A DNA stretch of 41,236 bases from DATCDE01 sp038252405. GTDB lineage: Bacteria; Actinomycetota; Actinomycetes; Prado026. Where the stretch lies: NCBI GenBank assembly GCA_038252405.1, contig JBBSAJ010000022.1, positions 1 to 41,236 on the forward strand, given 5' to 3'. The first letter of the stretch is position 1. Every line of letters starts with the position of its first letter. The position numbers were made by a program, and so were the translations under genes. This document shows, piece by piece, positions 26,431 through 35,445 of the stretch. A model generated the notes under the pieces. That model had not been told where the DNA came from. It ran no database searches and saw nothing but the letters and a program-made list of their open reading frames with translations.

Positions 26431-27507
26431 TCAGTGCTCCACGACCACCGGAACGGCGGCCAGGCTGAGCTCCACCGCGGTGCTGGGGGTGAGCGCCATC
26501 ACCGCGCTGCTCGGGACCTGCGCCAGCACCAAGGTGCCGTCGGGCAGGGCGACGGACACCCGGCCCATCGAGCCGAGGAAGCTGGCCGAGACCACGCGTG
26601 CGCTCCCGGTGTCGCTGGGGTGCACTCCCACCGACTCCGGCCGGACCAGCGCGGTGACCGGGCCGGACCCGGTGGACGGGTCCACCAGCGGCAGTCGGTG
26701 ACCGAGCACCTCGACGGCGGCGTCCGAGACGTGTCCCGGCAGCCGGTTGGACAGGCCGACGAAGTCCGCCACGAACGGCGTGGCCGGGTGGGTGTAGACC
26801 ACGTCCGGAGGGGCGATCTGCTCGAGGTTGCCGGCCCGCATGACACCGACCCGGTCCGCGATGCCGAGCGCCTCCTCCTGGTCGTGCGTGACGAACAGCG
26901 TGGTGGTGCCGACCTCCAGCTGGATCCGGCGGATCTCGTCCCGCAGCTGGACCCGAACCTTGGCGTCGAGGGCGGACAACGGCTCGTCGAGCAGCAGCAC
27001 CTGCGGCCGGATCGCCAGTGCCCGGGCCAGCGCGACCCGCTGCTGCTGCCCGCCGGACATCTGGTGCGGGTAGCGGTTGGCCTGGGCGGACAGCCCGACC
27101 AGCTCGAGCATCTCGCTGGCCCGCTCGCTGCGGGCTGCCCCGTCGACCCGGCGCAGCCGGAGCCCGAACTCGACGTTCTCCTTGGTGGTCATGTGCGGGA
27201 ACAGGCTGTAGGCCTGGAACACCATCCCCATGTCGCGCCGGTTCGCCGGGACGTCGGTGACGTCCTTGCCGTCGACGTAGACCCGGCCGCCATCCGTCTC
27301 CTCGAGCCCGGCGAGCAGCCGCAGCGCGGTGGTCTTGCCGCAGCCGGACGGACCGAGCAGCGCGACCAGCTCGCCGGGCGCGATGTCCAGGTCTAGCCCG
27401 TCGAGAGCGTGCACGGTGCCGTAGGTGCGGCGCAGGCCGGCCAGCCGTACGGCGACCCCGTGCCCTGGCCGCTCGGCCGGGGTCGGTGCGGGGTGGGCGT
27501 CGGTCAC
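26431..27507 (-). CDS. ABC importer ATPase, PotA/FbpC type
   Basis: The product is 358 aa. Walker A GPSGCGKTT is at 52-60, the signature MSGGQQQRVALARAL is intact, Walker B is VLLLDEPLSALD, and the switch His lies in FVTHDQEEAL. After about 250 a C-terminal TOBE-like regulatory domain follows (VTALVRPESVGVHP). The family energises uptake of polyamines, ferric iron, thiamine or 2-aminoethylphosphonate. The GTG start overlaps the second permease stop as GTGA. It is the last gene of a binding protein-permease-permease-ATPase operon. Confidence 0.93.
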   Translation of the reverse strand: MTDAHPAPTPAERPGHGVAVRLAGLRRTYGTVHALDGLDLDIAPGELVALLGPSGCGKTTALRLLAGLEETDGGRVYVDGKDVTDVPANRRDMGMVFQAYSLFPHMTTKENVEFGLRLRRVDGAARSERASEMLELVGLSAQANRYPHQMSGGQQQRVALARALAIRPQVLLLDEPLSALDAKVRVQLRDEIRRIQLEVGTTTLFVTHDQEEALGIADRVGVMRAGNLEQIAPPDVVYTHPATPFVADFVGLSNRLPGHVSDAAVEVLGHRLPLVDPSTGSGPVTALVRPESVGVHPSDTGSARVVSASFLGSMGRVSVALPDGTLVLAQVPSSAVMALTPSTAVELSLAAVPVVVEH

Positions 27508-28328
27508 GCGGGCTCCTCGGCGGTACGAGTCCCTCGTCGGCCACCGACCAGGGACAGCAGGAACAGCAGGATGAAGGCGAACGCGAGGGCGGCGAACGAC
27601 ACCGCGATCGACATCGACGCGTTGCGCTTGCTCAGCAGGTTGATACCCACCTGCAGGTTGCTCTGGTTGAGCAGCGAAGCGATGGTGAACTCACCCAGCA
27701 CCAGTGCCACGGACAGGAACGCGGCGGACAGCACCGCGTTGCGCAGGTTCGGCAGCACGATGCGCACCATGATGGTGCCCCAGCCGGCGCCCAGGCTGCG
27801 GGCCGCCTCGGACAGGGTACGGACGTCGATCGAGGACAGCCCGGCGTCCAGCGCCCGGTAGGCGTAGGGCAGCACGAGGATCGTGTAGGCGAAGGTCAGT
27901 GTGAGCGAGGAGTCGCCGAGCAGGTACACGACCCATGCGTAGACCGGGGCGAGGCCGACCACGATGACGATCGCCGGGAGGATCAGCGGCAGCAGGCAGA
28001 GGAACTCCACGAGCCGGCTGAGCTGGGGCAGCCGCAGCCGCACCCACGTCATGGTGGGCACGAGCAGCACGAGCATGAGCACCACGGTGAGCACCGCGAG
28101 CCCGGCCGACGCCTTGAGCCCCACCCACAGCTCGGGGTAGTTGGCCCGCAGCAGCGGCACGTCGAAGAGGGTCCGCCAGGTCTGCAGGGTCCGGGTCCCG
28201 TTCATCCCTCGGGTGGTGAACTCGAGCATCGCGAACATCGGGAGCACGAAGAACACGGTGGCGGTCCCGAGCACGACCCAGCGCAGCACCCGCTGCCGAC
28301 GCCGGCGCCGGCTGGTCACCCCAGCCAT
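27504..28328 (-). CDS. ABC importer inner-membrane permease, PotC type
   Basis: The product is 274 aa with six predicted membrane spans. The cytoplasmic EAA loop EAARSLGAGWGTIMVRIVLPNL, which docks on the ATPase, lies near residue 180. An Arg-rich N-terminus (SRRRRRQR) supports positive-inside topology. It overlaps the first permease gene by 13 nt and the ATPase gene by 4 nt. It forms the heterodimeric channel with the PotB-type subunit. Confidence 0.92.
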   Translation of the reverse strand: MAGVTSRRRRRQRVLRWVVLGTATVFFVLPMFAMLEFTTRGMNGTRTLQTWRTLFDVPLLRANYPELWVGLKASAGLAVLTVVLMLVLLVPTMTWVRLRLPQLSRLVEFLCLLPLILPAIVIVVGLAPVYAWVVYLLGDSSLTLTFAYTILVLPYAYRALDAGLSSIDVRTLSEAARSLGAGWGTIMVRIVLPNLRNAVLSAAFLSVALVLGEFTIASLLNQSNLQVGINLLSKRNASMSIAVSFAALAFAFILLFLLSLVGGRRGTRTAEEPA

Positions 28329-29230
28329 CGGGCCGTCCTCCGCTGCAGCCGGGCGTACCCGAACATGACCACCGCGACGACGACGATCATCCCCAACGCG
28401 AGGGCCTTACCCACGTTGGCCTGGCCCAGGATCACCTCGCTGGTGATCGCCTCGCGGATCTTCAGCGGCACGATGGGCGAGCCCTGGCTGACCAGCGCGG
28501 CCGCGGTCGCGTAGGCCGAGAAGGCGTTGGCGAACAGCAGCAGCGTGGAGCCGAGGAAGGACGGCGCCAGCAGGGGGATGCCCACATGTCGCCAGTACTG
28601 CCAGGTCGACCCGCCCAGGCCCTCGGCCGCCTCCCGCCACTGCGGCCGCAGCCCGTCCAGGGCGGGCAGGAACACGATCACCATGAGCGGGATCTGGAAG
28701 TAGGTGTAGACGAGCATCAGGCCGGGCAGCGCGTACAGCCAGCCGCTGCCGGTGATGTTGATGCCGAAGTGGTCCTGGAAGAAGACGGTGAGGAAGCCGT
28801 TGAAGCCCAGCGTGGCGAGGAAGGCGAAGGCCAGGGTCACGCCGCCGAACTGGGCGAGCACCCCCGACGCCGACGACACGCTGCGCCGCAGCATCCCGTC
28901 GGCTCGGGCGGTGACGACCGTGTAGGCGATGAGCGCGCCCGCAACCGCACCGAGGACGGCGGTCACCCCGGACAGGGTGATGCTGCGCACGAAGGCGTTG
29001 ATGATCGTCGGGGTGGTCAACGCATCGACGTTGCCCAGGGTCGGGCGGCCGTCGGGGCCGCCGAACGCGCCGAGGACGACGACGATCGTCGGGACGGCCA
29101 GGAAGATGCCGACGTAGACCAGGAACGGCACGAGGCCGAGCAGGCTGGACCAGTGGCGCAGCCGGCGGGGGAGCGCCCTGGTCCCCCCGTCAGTGACGGG
29201 AGGACCAGGGCTGAGGAGGCTCTCGGTCAT
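28316..29230 (-). CDS. ABC importer inner-membrane permease, PotB type
   Basis: The product is 304 aa with about six membrane spans after a cytoplasmic N-terminal stretch of about 28 residues. The EAA loop EAAEGLGGSTWQYWRHVGIP is present. ATG 29230 lies 7 nt after the binding-protein stop and has almost no Shine-Dalgarno sequence, so re-initiation after the upstream gene is likely. Codons 8-18 form the 35-nt inverted repeat listed separately, which could reduce permease synthesis relative to the binding protein. Confidence 0.91.
   Translation of the reverse strand: MTESLLSPGPPVTDGGTRALPRRLRHWSSLLGLVPFLVYVGIFLAVPTIVVVLGAFGGPDGRPTLGNVDALTTPTIINAFVRSITLSGVTAVLGAVAGALIAYTVVTARADGMLRRSVSSASGVLAQFGGVTLAFAFLATLGFNGFLTVFFQDHFGINITGSGWLYALPGLMLVYTYFQIPLMVIVFLPALDGLRPQWREAAEGLGGSTWQYWRHVGIPLLAPSFLGSTLLLFANAFSAYATAAALVSQGSPIVPLKIREAITSEVILGQANVGKALALGMIVVVAVVMFGYARLQRRTARWLG
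29176..29210 (-). repeat. Near-perfect 35-nt hairpin inside the permease start region
   Basis: Arms of 17 nt (29176-29192 and 29194-29210) pair with a single C/A mismatch around one central base. In the mRNA the stem begins 27 nt after the binding-protein stop and 20 nt after the permease start codon. Stem-loops just downstream of binding-protein genes are known to protect the upstream message or attenuate the downstream one (as between malE and malF), but here the element is embedded in coding sequence. Confidence 0.7.
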
Positions 29231-29237
29231 CGGCAGG

Positions 29238-30377
29238 TCAGCCGATGGCCTTCGCCCAGTTCGCGGCCAGGTAGTCGCCGGCCGTCTTGATCTGCGCCTG
29301 GGTCAGGAAGACCGGCGTCCCGTTGACCTTCGGCAGTGCCGCGAAGGCGGCCTGGTCGATGGTCCCGGCCTTGACCATGGCGTCAGCGCGGACCGGGCGA
29401 GCCCCGCCGGCGAGCCACAGGTTCTGGCCCTGGTCGGAGTACAGGAACTCCTGCCACAGTCGCGCTGCGGCCGGGTGCGGGGCGTCCTTGCTGATCGACT
29501 GGATGTAGTACGAGCCGACGACCGCGTTGTCCGGGACGACGGTCTTCCAGTCAATCTTGCCCTTGAGCTTCACGCCCTGGGCCACGTTGAGGTAGTCCCA
29601 GTCGATGACGACCGGGGTCTGCCCCGACTCGATGGTGGCCGGCGTCGGGTCGACCGGCAGGAAGTTACCGGCCTTCTTCAGCTGCGAGAAGAAGTCGACG
29701 CCTGGGGCGATGTTGTCAGCGGACCCGCCGTTGCCGAGCGAAGCCATGACCACGCCGTTGAACGCGGCGCCGGCCTGCGTCGGGTCGCCGTTCAGGGCGA
29801 CCTTGCCCTTGTAGCCCGAGCCGAGCAGGTCCTTCACCGTCGTCGGAGCCGGCACCTTGGCGGCGTCGTAGCCGATGGACATGTAGCCGCCGTAGTCGTT
29901 GACCCAGATCCCGGAGGCCTCCTTCAGCGCGTCGGGGATGTCACTCCAGGTGGCGACCTTGTACGGGGCGAACATGGCCGTGTTAGCCAGCGCCACCGAG
30001 GTGCCGAGGTCGAAGACATCCGGCGCCTTGGACTGGCCCTTGAGCTGGTTGGCTGCGTTGATCTCGTCCTGGCTGGACGCGTCCGGCTGGGCCGAGTTGA
30101 CCGTGATGCCGTACTTGTCCTGGAACGCCTTGATGATCGCGCCGTAATTCGCCCAGTCCGGCGGCAGTGCGATGACGTTGAGCTGGCCCTCCTTCTTCGC
30201 AGCAGTGACCAGTGCGTCGAGTCCGCCGAAGTCCGTCGCGCTCGTCGCGGTGGCCGCGTTGACGCCGCCGCTGGAGCTGCTGGACGGCGTGCTGCTCGGC
30301 GGCGAGCACGCGCCGAGCGTCAGTGAGACTGCGGCGGCGGCCGCAAGGACGCCTCCGTGGAACAGTGCCTTGCGCAC
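29238..30377 (-). CDS. Lipoprotein solute-binding protein, family 1 (PotD/FbpA/PhnS type)
   Basis: The product is 379 aa. The signal peptide starts MRKALFHGG and has lipobox LGAC with Cys24, followed by a Ser-rich linker. The mature protein begins ALVTAAKKEGQLNVIALPP, typical of type II periplasmic-binding proteins that carry ferric iron, polyamines, thiamine or phosphonates. I cannot see a decisive ligand motif; conserved iron-binding Tyr pairs are not evident. The GTG start at 30377 follows GGAGGACAC. First gene of the operon. Confidence 0.92.
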   Translation of the reverse strand: MRKALFHGGVLAAAAAVSLTLGACSPPSSTPSSSSSGGVNAATATSATDFGGLDALVTAAKKEGQLNVIALPPDWANYGAIIKAFQDKYGITVNSAQPDASSQDEINAANQLKGQSKAPDVFDLGTSVALANTAMFAPYKVATWSDIPDALKEASGIWVNDYGGYMSIGYDAAKVPAPTTVKDLLGSGYKGKVALNGDPTQAGAAFNGVVMASLGNGGSADNIAPGVDFFSQLKKAGNFLPVDPTPATIESGQTPVVIDWDYLNVAQGVKLKGKIDWKTVVPDNAVVGSYYIQSISKDAPHPAAARLWQEFLYSDQGQNLWLAGGARPVRADAMVKAGTIDQAAFAALPKVNGTPVFLTQAQIKTAGDYLAANWAKAIG

Positions 30378-30419
30378 GTGTCCTCCTCGTCAGGCCGGCG
30401 CCTGGCCGGCTGTGTGGTC

Positions 30420-30437
30420 GTGCGAATCATGTCGCAC
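30420..30437. promoter_or_regulatory. Perfect inverted repeat upstream of the Pot-type operon (candidate operator)
   Basis: GTGCGA-N6-TCGCAC, extending by one more pair on each side (30419-30438), lies 42 nt upstream of the binding-protein start. The remainder of the 166-nt gap 30378-30543 contains a GCCGGC self-complementary stem at 30394-30410 next to the ribosome site and no promoter I can call with confidence. Confidence 0.45.
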
Positions 30438-30543
30438 GTCAGGGCTGAACCTTATGGTCTCGGCCCCGACCAATTAACTGTGCCAGAGAACTGTGCGCGG
30501 CACGCCCAATGCGCCTCGAGTTCATCCGCCGTCCTCGTCCCCG

Positions 30544-32223
30544 TCAGCCGTTGGCCGCGGGGGACCGGAACGGCGCGGGGAGCAGCAGCTCGACGTTGCG
30601 GTCGGTCCGGCGTCCGGAGCCCCACGGCGGGTCGGCTGGGGACACGCGCCGCTGCGGGTCGGTGGCGGCCAGCTCCCGGGACAACGCGGCGAGGGCAGTG
30701 GGCTCGGCCGACCCGTCGTAGCGCAGCGGCGCCGCGTGGTCGAGGATGGTGGCGACGATCGACAGGGTCCCATCACCGTTGTCCAGCAGCTCGATGGCCC
30801 TGGCCTGCTGCGGCCAGTCGATGTGCGAGCCGGTGGTCACCTGCCAGAACCCCCCCGGCACGGGGGCGCTGTGCGGCCGGGCGTGCGCGTTCACCCGGTG
30901 CATGTGGGTGTGGCCGTTGGCCCACAGCACGACGTTGGGATAGCGCAGCAGCAGCGCGCTGAGCTCGTCGGCCAGCACCCGCCGCTGGCCCTCGGGGGCG
31001 GTGCTGTTGACCAGCGTCTCGAGGGGGTGGTGGCTCAGCACGACGACGCACCGGTCCGGCGCGTCGTGGCCGGTGAGCTCCCCCTCGGGTGTCAGCCACC
31101 TCGAGGACACCGCCTGCAGCTGCTCCTCCAGCCAGGCCAGCTGCTCGGGGCCGAGGGAGCCCTGCCAGCCGCCGTGCGGGTTCACCGTGTCCAGGGCGAC
31201 CAGCCGCACCGGGCCGATATCACGGCTCCAATACGCCGTTCCCTCGGCCAGGTTCCGCTCGTCGAAGCCGTGCCCGACCGGCGTCCCCGAGGTGGCGAAG
31301 TGCTCGCGCACGGTCTCCTCGCGGTCGAGCAGCCGGCGGTCGGGGTCCGCGGCGACCGTCCGGGTGGGTCCGCTGAGCAGCAGGTCGATGGCGTCCGGGT
31401 GCGTGGTGACACCGCCCCCGTCGAACAGCGAGACCACCTCGACCGGGTCGCTGCCGGGGGCGAGGCCGACCGCCTTCTGGTCGCCGACCGCCGCCTGGCG
31501 GAGCAGGTCGTCGACCGGGGCGGTGCCCTGCACCATCTGGTCGTGGTTGCCGTGGACGGCGTACCAGGGCATGGCCAGGCCGGTGGCGACGAACGGCCGA
31601 CGGGCTGAGTCGAGGACGCCGGGCAGCTCGGGCAGCCCATCCCGGACCCGGTACCGGTCGTCGGCCTCTCCGGGCGGAGTGCCGTCCGGGTGCCAGAACT
31701 CGGGGTCGTAGGCCGCCGCGTCGGCCACGCCCTCGTACCGGTCGGGGTGGCCGGAGTCGGGGCGTACCTCGCCGCCGTCCAGCAGGTCGATGTACCAGCG
31801 CAGCTCGTTGTGCTGGGCGTTGTCGGTGGCGTCGCCGGTGACCACCGTGAACTGCAGCGGGGCGCCGGAGACCGGAGCCGAGGGCAGCGAGTTCACGGCC
31901 GTGACCATGGCCTCGACGACCTGCGCGGTGAACAGCTCCTGGGGCCGGTAGGTGCCGATGATGCCCAGCCGCTCGCGGTGCGCGGAGTCCGGGTCCCCGT
32001 ACCGGTCGAGGTACTCGATGCGGACCGGCGACTGGTGGTCCATCACGTGCAGATCCGACAGCTGGGCGAACGCGACCAGCAGGCGCCGCCGCTCCTCCCC
32101 GCTGCGGTGGTCGCCGAGCTCGGCGAGCGTCACGTGCTCCTCCCCTGGCCCGGACGTGAGACCGTCCGGGCCGGGGACGATCGTCCGGTCGAGCGTCGTA
32201 CCACTGGGCTCCTCGGTCGTCAC
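30544..32223 (-). CDS. Calcineurin-type metallophosphoesterase (PPA1498-like family)
   Basis: The product is 559 aa from GTG 32223. The dimetal phosphoesterase motifs appear in order: DLH in LSDLHVMDH, GD in VVTGDATDN, GNHD in VHGNHDQM, HH in VLSHHPLE, and GHTH in WANGHTHMH. The long form with the RYRVRDGLPELPG insert resembles the actinobacterial PPA1498 family as I know it. No signal peptide is visible, so it appears cytoplasmic. It is on the same strand and 166 nt upstream of the Pot-type importer, so it may act on an imported phosphoester; that link is inference. The start is uncertain because no ribosome site is evident. The 103-nt divergent gap to the exporter gene shows no convincing promoter. 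Confidence 0.85.
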   Translation of the reverse strand: MTTEEPSGTTLDRTIVPGPDGLTSGPGEEHVTLAELGDHRSGEERRRLLVAFAQLSDLHVMDHQSPVRIEYLDRYGDPDSAHRERLGIIGTYRPQELFTAQVVEAMVTAVNSLPSAPVSGAPLQFTVVTGDATDNAQHNELRWYIDLLDGGEVRPDSGHPDRYEGVADAAAYDPEFWHPDGTPPGEADDRYRVRDGLPELPGVLDSARRPFVATGLAMPWYAVHGNHDQMVQGTAPVDDLLRQAAVGDQKAVGLAPGSDPVEVVSLFDGGGVTTHPDAIDLLLSGPTRTVAADPDRRLLDREETVREHFATSGTPVGHGFDERNLAEGTAYWSRDIGPVRLVALDTVNPHGGWQGSLGPEQLAWLEEQLQAVSSRWLTPEGELTGHDAPDRCVVVLSHHPLETLVNSTAPEGQRRVLADELSALLLRYPNVVLWANGHTHMHRVNAHARPHSAPVPGGFWQVTTGSHIDWPQQARAIELLDNGDGTLSIVATILDHAAPLRYDGSAEPTALAALSRELAATDPQRRVSPADPPWGSGRRTDRNVELLLPAPFRSPAANG

Positions 32224-32326
32224 GGCAGCACCGTAGGCGAGGGAGTCTCGGTGCACACCCACGGGTCGCCCCGAAGTAAGTTGTGCATCGGCAACCGCTC
32301 TTCTCAGGGACGCGGAAGGGGTACGG

Positions 32327-33790
32327 GTGACGGCATTGGGCCGGCTCGGCAAGCTGTTCGTCGAGATTCCCCGCCCCGACCGTGTCCGCACGCACCGCCA
32401 TGCGCCGTGGATGATCGTCGGCACCGTGTGCATCGGTGCGTTCATGGGCCAGCTCGACGCGAGTATCGTCACGCTGGCCTTCCCCACGATGCAACGCGAG
32501 TTCGGGGTCTCCATCGGGGAGATCGAGTGGGTGGCGCTGTCCTACTTGCTGACCCTCGTCGCGCTGGTCACGGTGATCGGCCGGATCGCCGACATGGTCG
32601 GGCGCAAGCTGCTCTACACCTACGGGTTCGCGCTGTTCACGCTGGCATCCGTCGCGTGCGCGCTGTCTCCGAACCTGGACCTCCTGATCGGCGCCCGGGT
32701 GGTGCAGGGGGTCGGCGCTGCCCTGTTGCAGGCCAACTCGGTGGCACTGATCAGCACCGCGCTGCCGCGGGAGATCCTCGGCAAGGGCATCGGCATCCAG
32801 GGGGCTGCCCAGGCCCTCGGGCTGGCGCTCGGCCCGGCGGTCGGCGGGTTCCTGGTGGCGCTCGGCGGCTGGCGGCTGATCTTCTGGGTGAACGTGCCGG
32901 CGGGCATCGTGGGTTTCGTCCTCGGCTGGTTCCTGCTGCCGCGGTCGCAGCACCTCGCGGCCAAGCAGCCGCTGGACAAGTGGGGGCTGGCGCTGTTCCT
33001 GCCGGCGGCGGTGCTGACGATGTACGGGCTGTCCCTTGCCGGACGCACCCCGCTCCCGGTGACCGGCGTCATCGTCGCGCTGGTGCTGGGTGTCGCCCTG
33101 TTCGCCCTGTTCACCTGGTGGCAGCTGCGGGCACCGGCCCCGCTGGTCGACCCGCACCTGTTCCGGAAGGCGGCGTTCACTGCGGGCATCGTCAGCGGGC
33201 TGCTGTCCTACCTGGTGCTGTTCGGGGTGCTGTTCGTGATCCCGTACTACCTGGAGGGCACCGGGCTGGCTGGGCCCGGAGTGGTCGGCCTGGTGCTGAC
33301 CGCGCTGCCGGTCGCCCTGGGCCTGACCGCACCCTTCGCCGGGACGCTCGCCGACCGGGTGGGCGCCCGCACGCCGACCGTGGTGGGCATGCTGCTGGCG
33401 GCGCTGGCCCTGGCGCTGCTCTCGTTCGTGCACGGGACACTGGGCCTGGTGACCGCCGGCCTGGCGGTCGTCGGTGCCGGGCTCGGGGCGTTCACGCCGC
33501 CCAACAACGCAGCGATCATGGCGGCGGCTCCGTACCACCAGTCCGGGCTGGCGAGCGGCGTGCTCAACATGACCCGGGGCATGGGGACGGCGCTGGGTGT
33601 CGCCGTGACCGGCCTGGTGTTCGCGACCGCCTCGCGGCATGCGCCGGTCGACGGCACGGCTGCGGCCGACGTGACCCACGGCTTCAGCGTCGCCATGCTC
33701 GTCCTGGCCGGGACGGGGCTGCTCGCCGCGGCGATGTCGGCGTTCCGCGGCGCCGGGCGTGGCCTGACCGCGCAGCCCTTCGAGCTGTAG
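32327..33790 (+). CDS. MFS drug exporter, DHA2 (14-span) family
   Basis: The product is 487 aa with about 14 hydrophobic segments. The first span carries MGQLDASIVTLAFPTMQ, typical of the EmrB/QacA group. Motif A is GRIADMVGRKLLY and the antiporter motif C is GLALGPAVGG in span five. These proteins expel drugs or metabolites in exchange for protons. GTG 32327 follows GGAAGGGG. It ends 5 nt before the convergent murA stop. The substrate is unknown, and no regulator gene is adjacent. Confidence 0.92.
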   Translation: MTALGRLGKLFVEIPRPDRVRTHRHAPWMIVGTVCIGAFMGQLDASIVTLAFPTMQREFGVSIGEIEWVALSYLLTLVALVTVIGRIADMVGRKLLYTYGFALFTLASVACALSPNLDLLIGARVVQGVGAALLQANSVALISTALPREILGKGIGIQGAAQALGLALGPAVGGFLVALGGWRLIFWVNVPAGIVGFVLGWFLLPRSQHLAAKQPLDKWGLALFLPAAVLTMYGLSLAGRTPLPVTGVIVALVLGVALFALFTWWQLRAPAPLVDPHLFRKAAFTAGIVSGLLSYLVLFGVLFVIPYYLEGTGLAGPGVVGLVLTALPVALGLTAPFAGTLADRVGARTPTVVGMLLAALALALLSFVHGTLGLVTAGLAVVGAGLGAFTPPNNAAIMAAAPYHQSGLASGVLNMTRGMGTALGVAVTGLVFATASRHAPVDGTAAADVTHGFSVAMLVLAGTGLLAAAMSAFRGAGRGLTAQPFEL

Positions 33791-33795
33791 CTCCG

Positions 33796-35103
33796 TCAGG
33801 AGATGCTGGCGCCCAGCGCGGTGAGCTTGTCCTCGAAGTTCTCGTAGCCGCGGTTGATGAGGTCGACGCCACGGACCGTCGAGGTGCCCTGCGCGGCGAG
33901 CGCCGCGATCAGGTAGGAGAAACCGCCCCGCAGGTCGGGGATGGTCAGGTCGGCGCCCAGCAGCTTGGTGGGACCCGAGATGACCGCTGAGTGCAGGAAG
34001 TTGCGCTGGCCGAACCGGCACGGAGTGGCGCCCAGGCACTCCGGGTAGAGCTGGATCACGGCCCCCATGGACACCAGCGCCTCGGTGAAGCCGAACCGGT
34101 TCTCGTACACCGTCTCATGCAGGATCGACAGCCCGGTCGCCTGCGTGAGGGCGACCGCCAGCGGCTGCTGCCAGTCGGTCATGAACCCCGGGTGCACGTC
34201 GGTCTCCAGGGCCAGTGAGTGCAGGGGGCCGCCCGGGTGCCAGAACCGGATCCCCGCGTCGTGCACGTCGAACTCCCCGCCCACCGTGCGGAAAACGTTC
34301 AGGAACGTGGTCAGGTCCCCCTGCCGGGCGCCGAGCACGTCGATGTCGCCGCCCGTCGCGAGGGCGGCGCTGGCCCACGAGGCCGCCTCGATCCGGTCCG
34401 GGAGCGCCCGGTGCACGAAGCCGCGCAGCCGCTCCACGCCCTGGATGCGGAACACCCGGTCGGTGTGCACCGAGATGATCGCGCCCATCTTCTGCAGCAC
34501 CGCGACCAGGTCGAGGATCTCCGGCTCGACCGCGGCGTTGCGCAGCTCGGTGGTGCCCTCCGCCGTCACCGCCGTGAGCAGCACCTGCTCGGTGGCTCCG
34601 ACGCTGGGGAAGGGCAGGGACAGCTTGGTGCCGCGCAGGCCATGAGGCGCCGACAGGTGCAGGCCGTCCGCGGCCTTCTCGATGACCGCGCCGAACTGCC
34701 GCAGCGACTCGAGGTGGAAGTCGATCGGGCGGTCACCGATGCGGCAGCCGCCCAGGTCCGGGATGAAAGCCCGGCCGAGCCGGTGCAGCAGCGGCCCGCA
34801 CAGCAGGATCGGGATGCGGCTGGAGCCCGCGTGGGCGTTGACCTCCGCGACGTCGGCCTGCTCCACCTGGCTCGGGTCGAGCACCAGCTCGCCGTCCTCG
34901 CCCCCGGCGCTGACCGAGACCCCGTGCAGCTCGAGCAGCCCGCTCACGACGTCGACGTCGCTCACCGCGGGGACGTTGCGCAGCCGGCTCGGGGAGTCCC
35001 CGAGCAGCGCCGCGACCATCGCCTTCGGCACCAGGTTCTTGGCCCCCCGGACCGCGATCTGGCCGGAGAGCGGATTGCCGCCGTGAACGGTCAGCGTGTC
35101 CAT
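33796..35103 (-). CDS. murA: UDP-N-acetylglucosamine 1-carboxyvinyltransferase
   Basis: The product is 435 aa. Lys22-Asn23 in GAKNLVPKAM bind UDP-GlcNAc, the reactive Cys is 120 in GGCRIG, and the catalytic Asp lies in FMTDWQQPLA. It transfers enolpyruvate from PEP to UDP-GlcNAc, the first committed step of peptidoglycan synthesis. It retains Cys at the fosfomycin-target position, whereas many actinobacterial MurA proteins have Asp there. ATG 35103 has GAGAGG upstream. It may be one of two paralogues in the genome, which the window cannot show. Confidence 0.92.
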   Translation of the reverse strand: MDTLTVHGGNPLSGQIAVRGAKNLVPKAMVAALLGDSPSRLRNVPAVSDVDVVSGLLELHGVSVSAGGEDGELVLDPSQVEQADVAEVNAHAGSSRIPILLCGPLLHRLGRAFIPDLGGCRIGDRPIDFHLESLRQFGAVIEKAADGLHLSAPHGLRGTKLSLPFPSVGATEQVLLTAVTAEGTTELRNAAVEPEILDLVAVLQKMGAIISVHTDRVFRIQGVERLRGFVHRALPDRIEAASWASAALATGGDIDVLGARQGDLTTFLNVFRTVGGEFDVHDAGIRFWHPGGPLHSLALETDVHPGFMTDWQQPLAVALTQATGLSILHETVYENRFGFTEALVSMGAVIQLYPECLGATPCRFGQRNFLHSAVISGPTKLLGADLTIPDLRGGFSYLIAALAAQGTSTVRGVDLINRGYENFEDKLTALGASIS

Positions 35104-35273
35104 GCAGGGAGGGCCTCTCGTGCGGGGGTTGCGCGGCATTTGGGCCAGATGTCCGGCGTCACGAGGGTACTCCCGCCGCTGCCCACGGGGTGCTCCAGTG
35201 GAGTGGATGGACGGCCGGTTCGCGCCTTCGGTCAGCGTTCCCGACCGTCCCCGGCCACAACCCCGCCGAAACC

Positions 35274-35282
35274 TGCTACCGT
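35274..35282 (+). promoter_or_regulatory. Candidate extended -10 promoter of the cold-shock gene
   Basis: TGCTACCGT matches an actinobacterial extended -10 (TGnTAnnnT); the -35 is weak. It would give a 5' leader of about 157 nt, and long leaders are typical of cold-shock genes. The leader includes a small GCAAC/GTTGC stem near 35394-35406. The other part of the 342-nt divergent gap has no clear murA promoter. Confidence 0.35.
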
Positions 35283-35445
35283 CGACGTGTTGCAGTTGCA
35301 GGTCGAGGACCGTTCTTACTGACGCCCGCAGACTGAAGACAGCGGGTGTTTTCCATTCCCAGCCGATGTGCGGCGCGGAGGGCAAACCCCGGGCAACGCG
35401 GTTGCGTGAGTGCGCAGCCGGATCGCCCCGAAGGGAAACAAGCAC

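Noticed and set aside
30378..30480. Riboswitch (thiamine type) upstream of the Pot-type importer
   Set aside because: The conserved CTGAGA and related core elements are absent; only generic GC-rich stems are present.
33782..33793. GAGCT-GT-AGCTC hairpin at the exporter-murA junction as a terminator
   Set aside because: The 2-nt centre leaves only about 4 usable base pairs and the element lies on the stop codon; too weak to call.
31220..34039. Very long minus-strand frame across the exporter and phosphoesterase
   Set aside because: It crosses two divergent genes with clear motifs and has repetitive Arg/Gly/His/Gln composition without domains.
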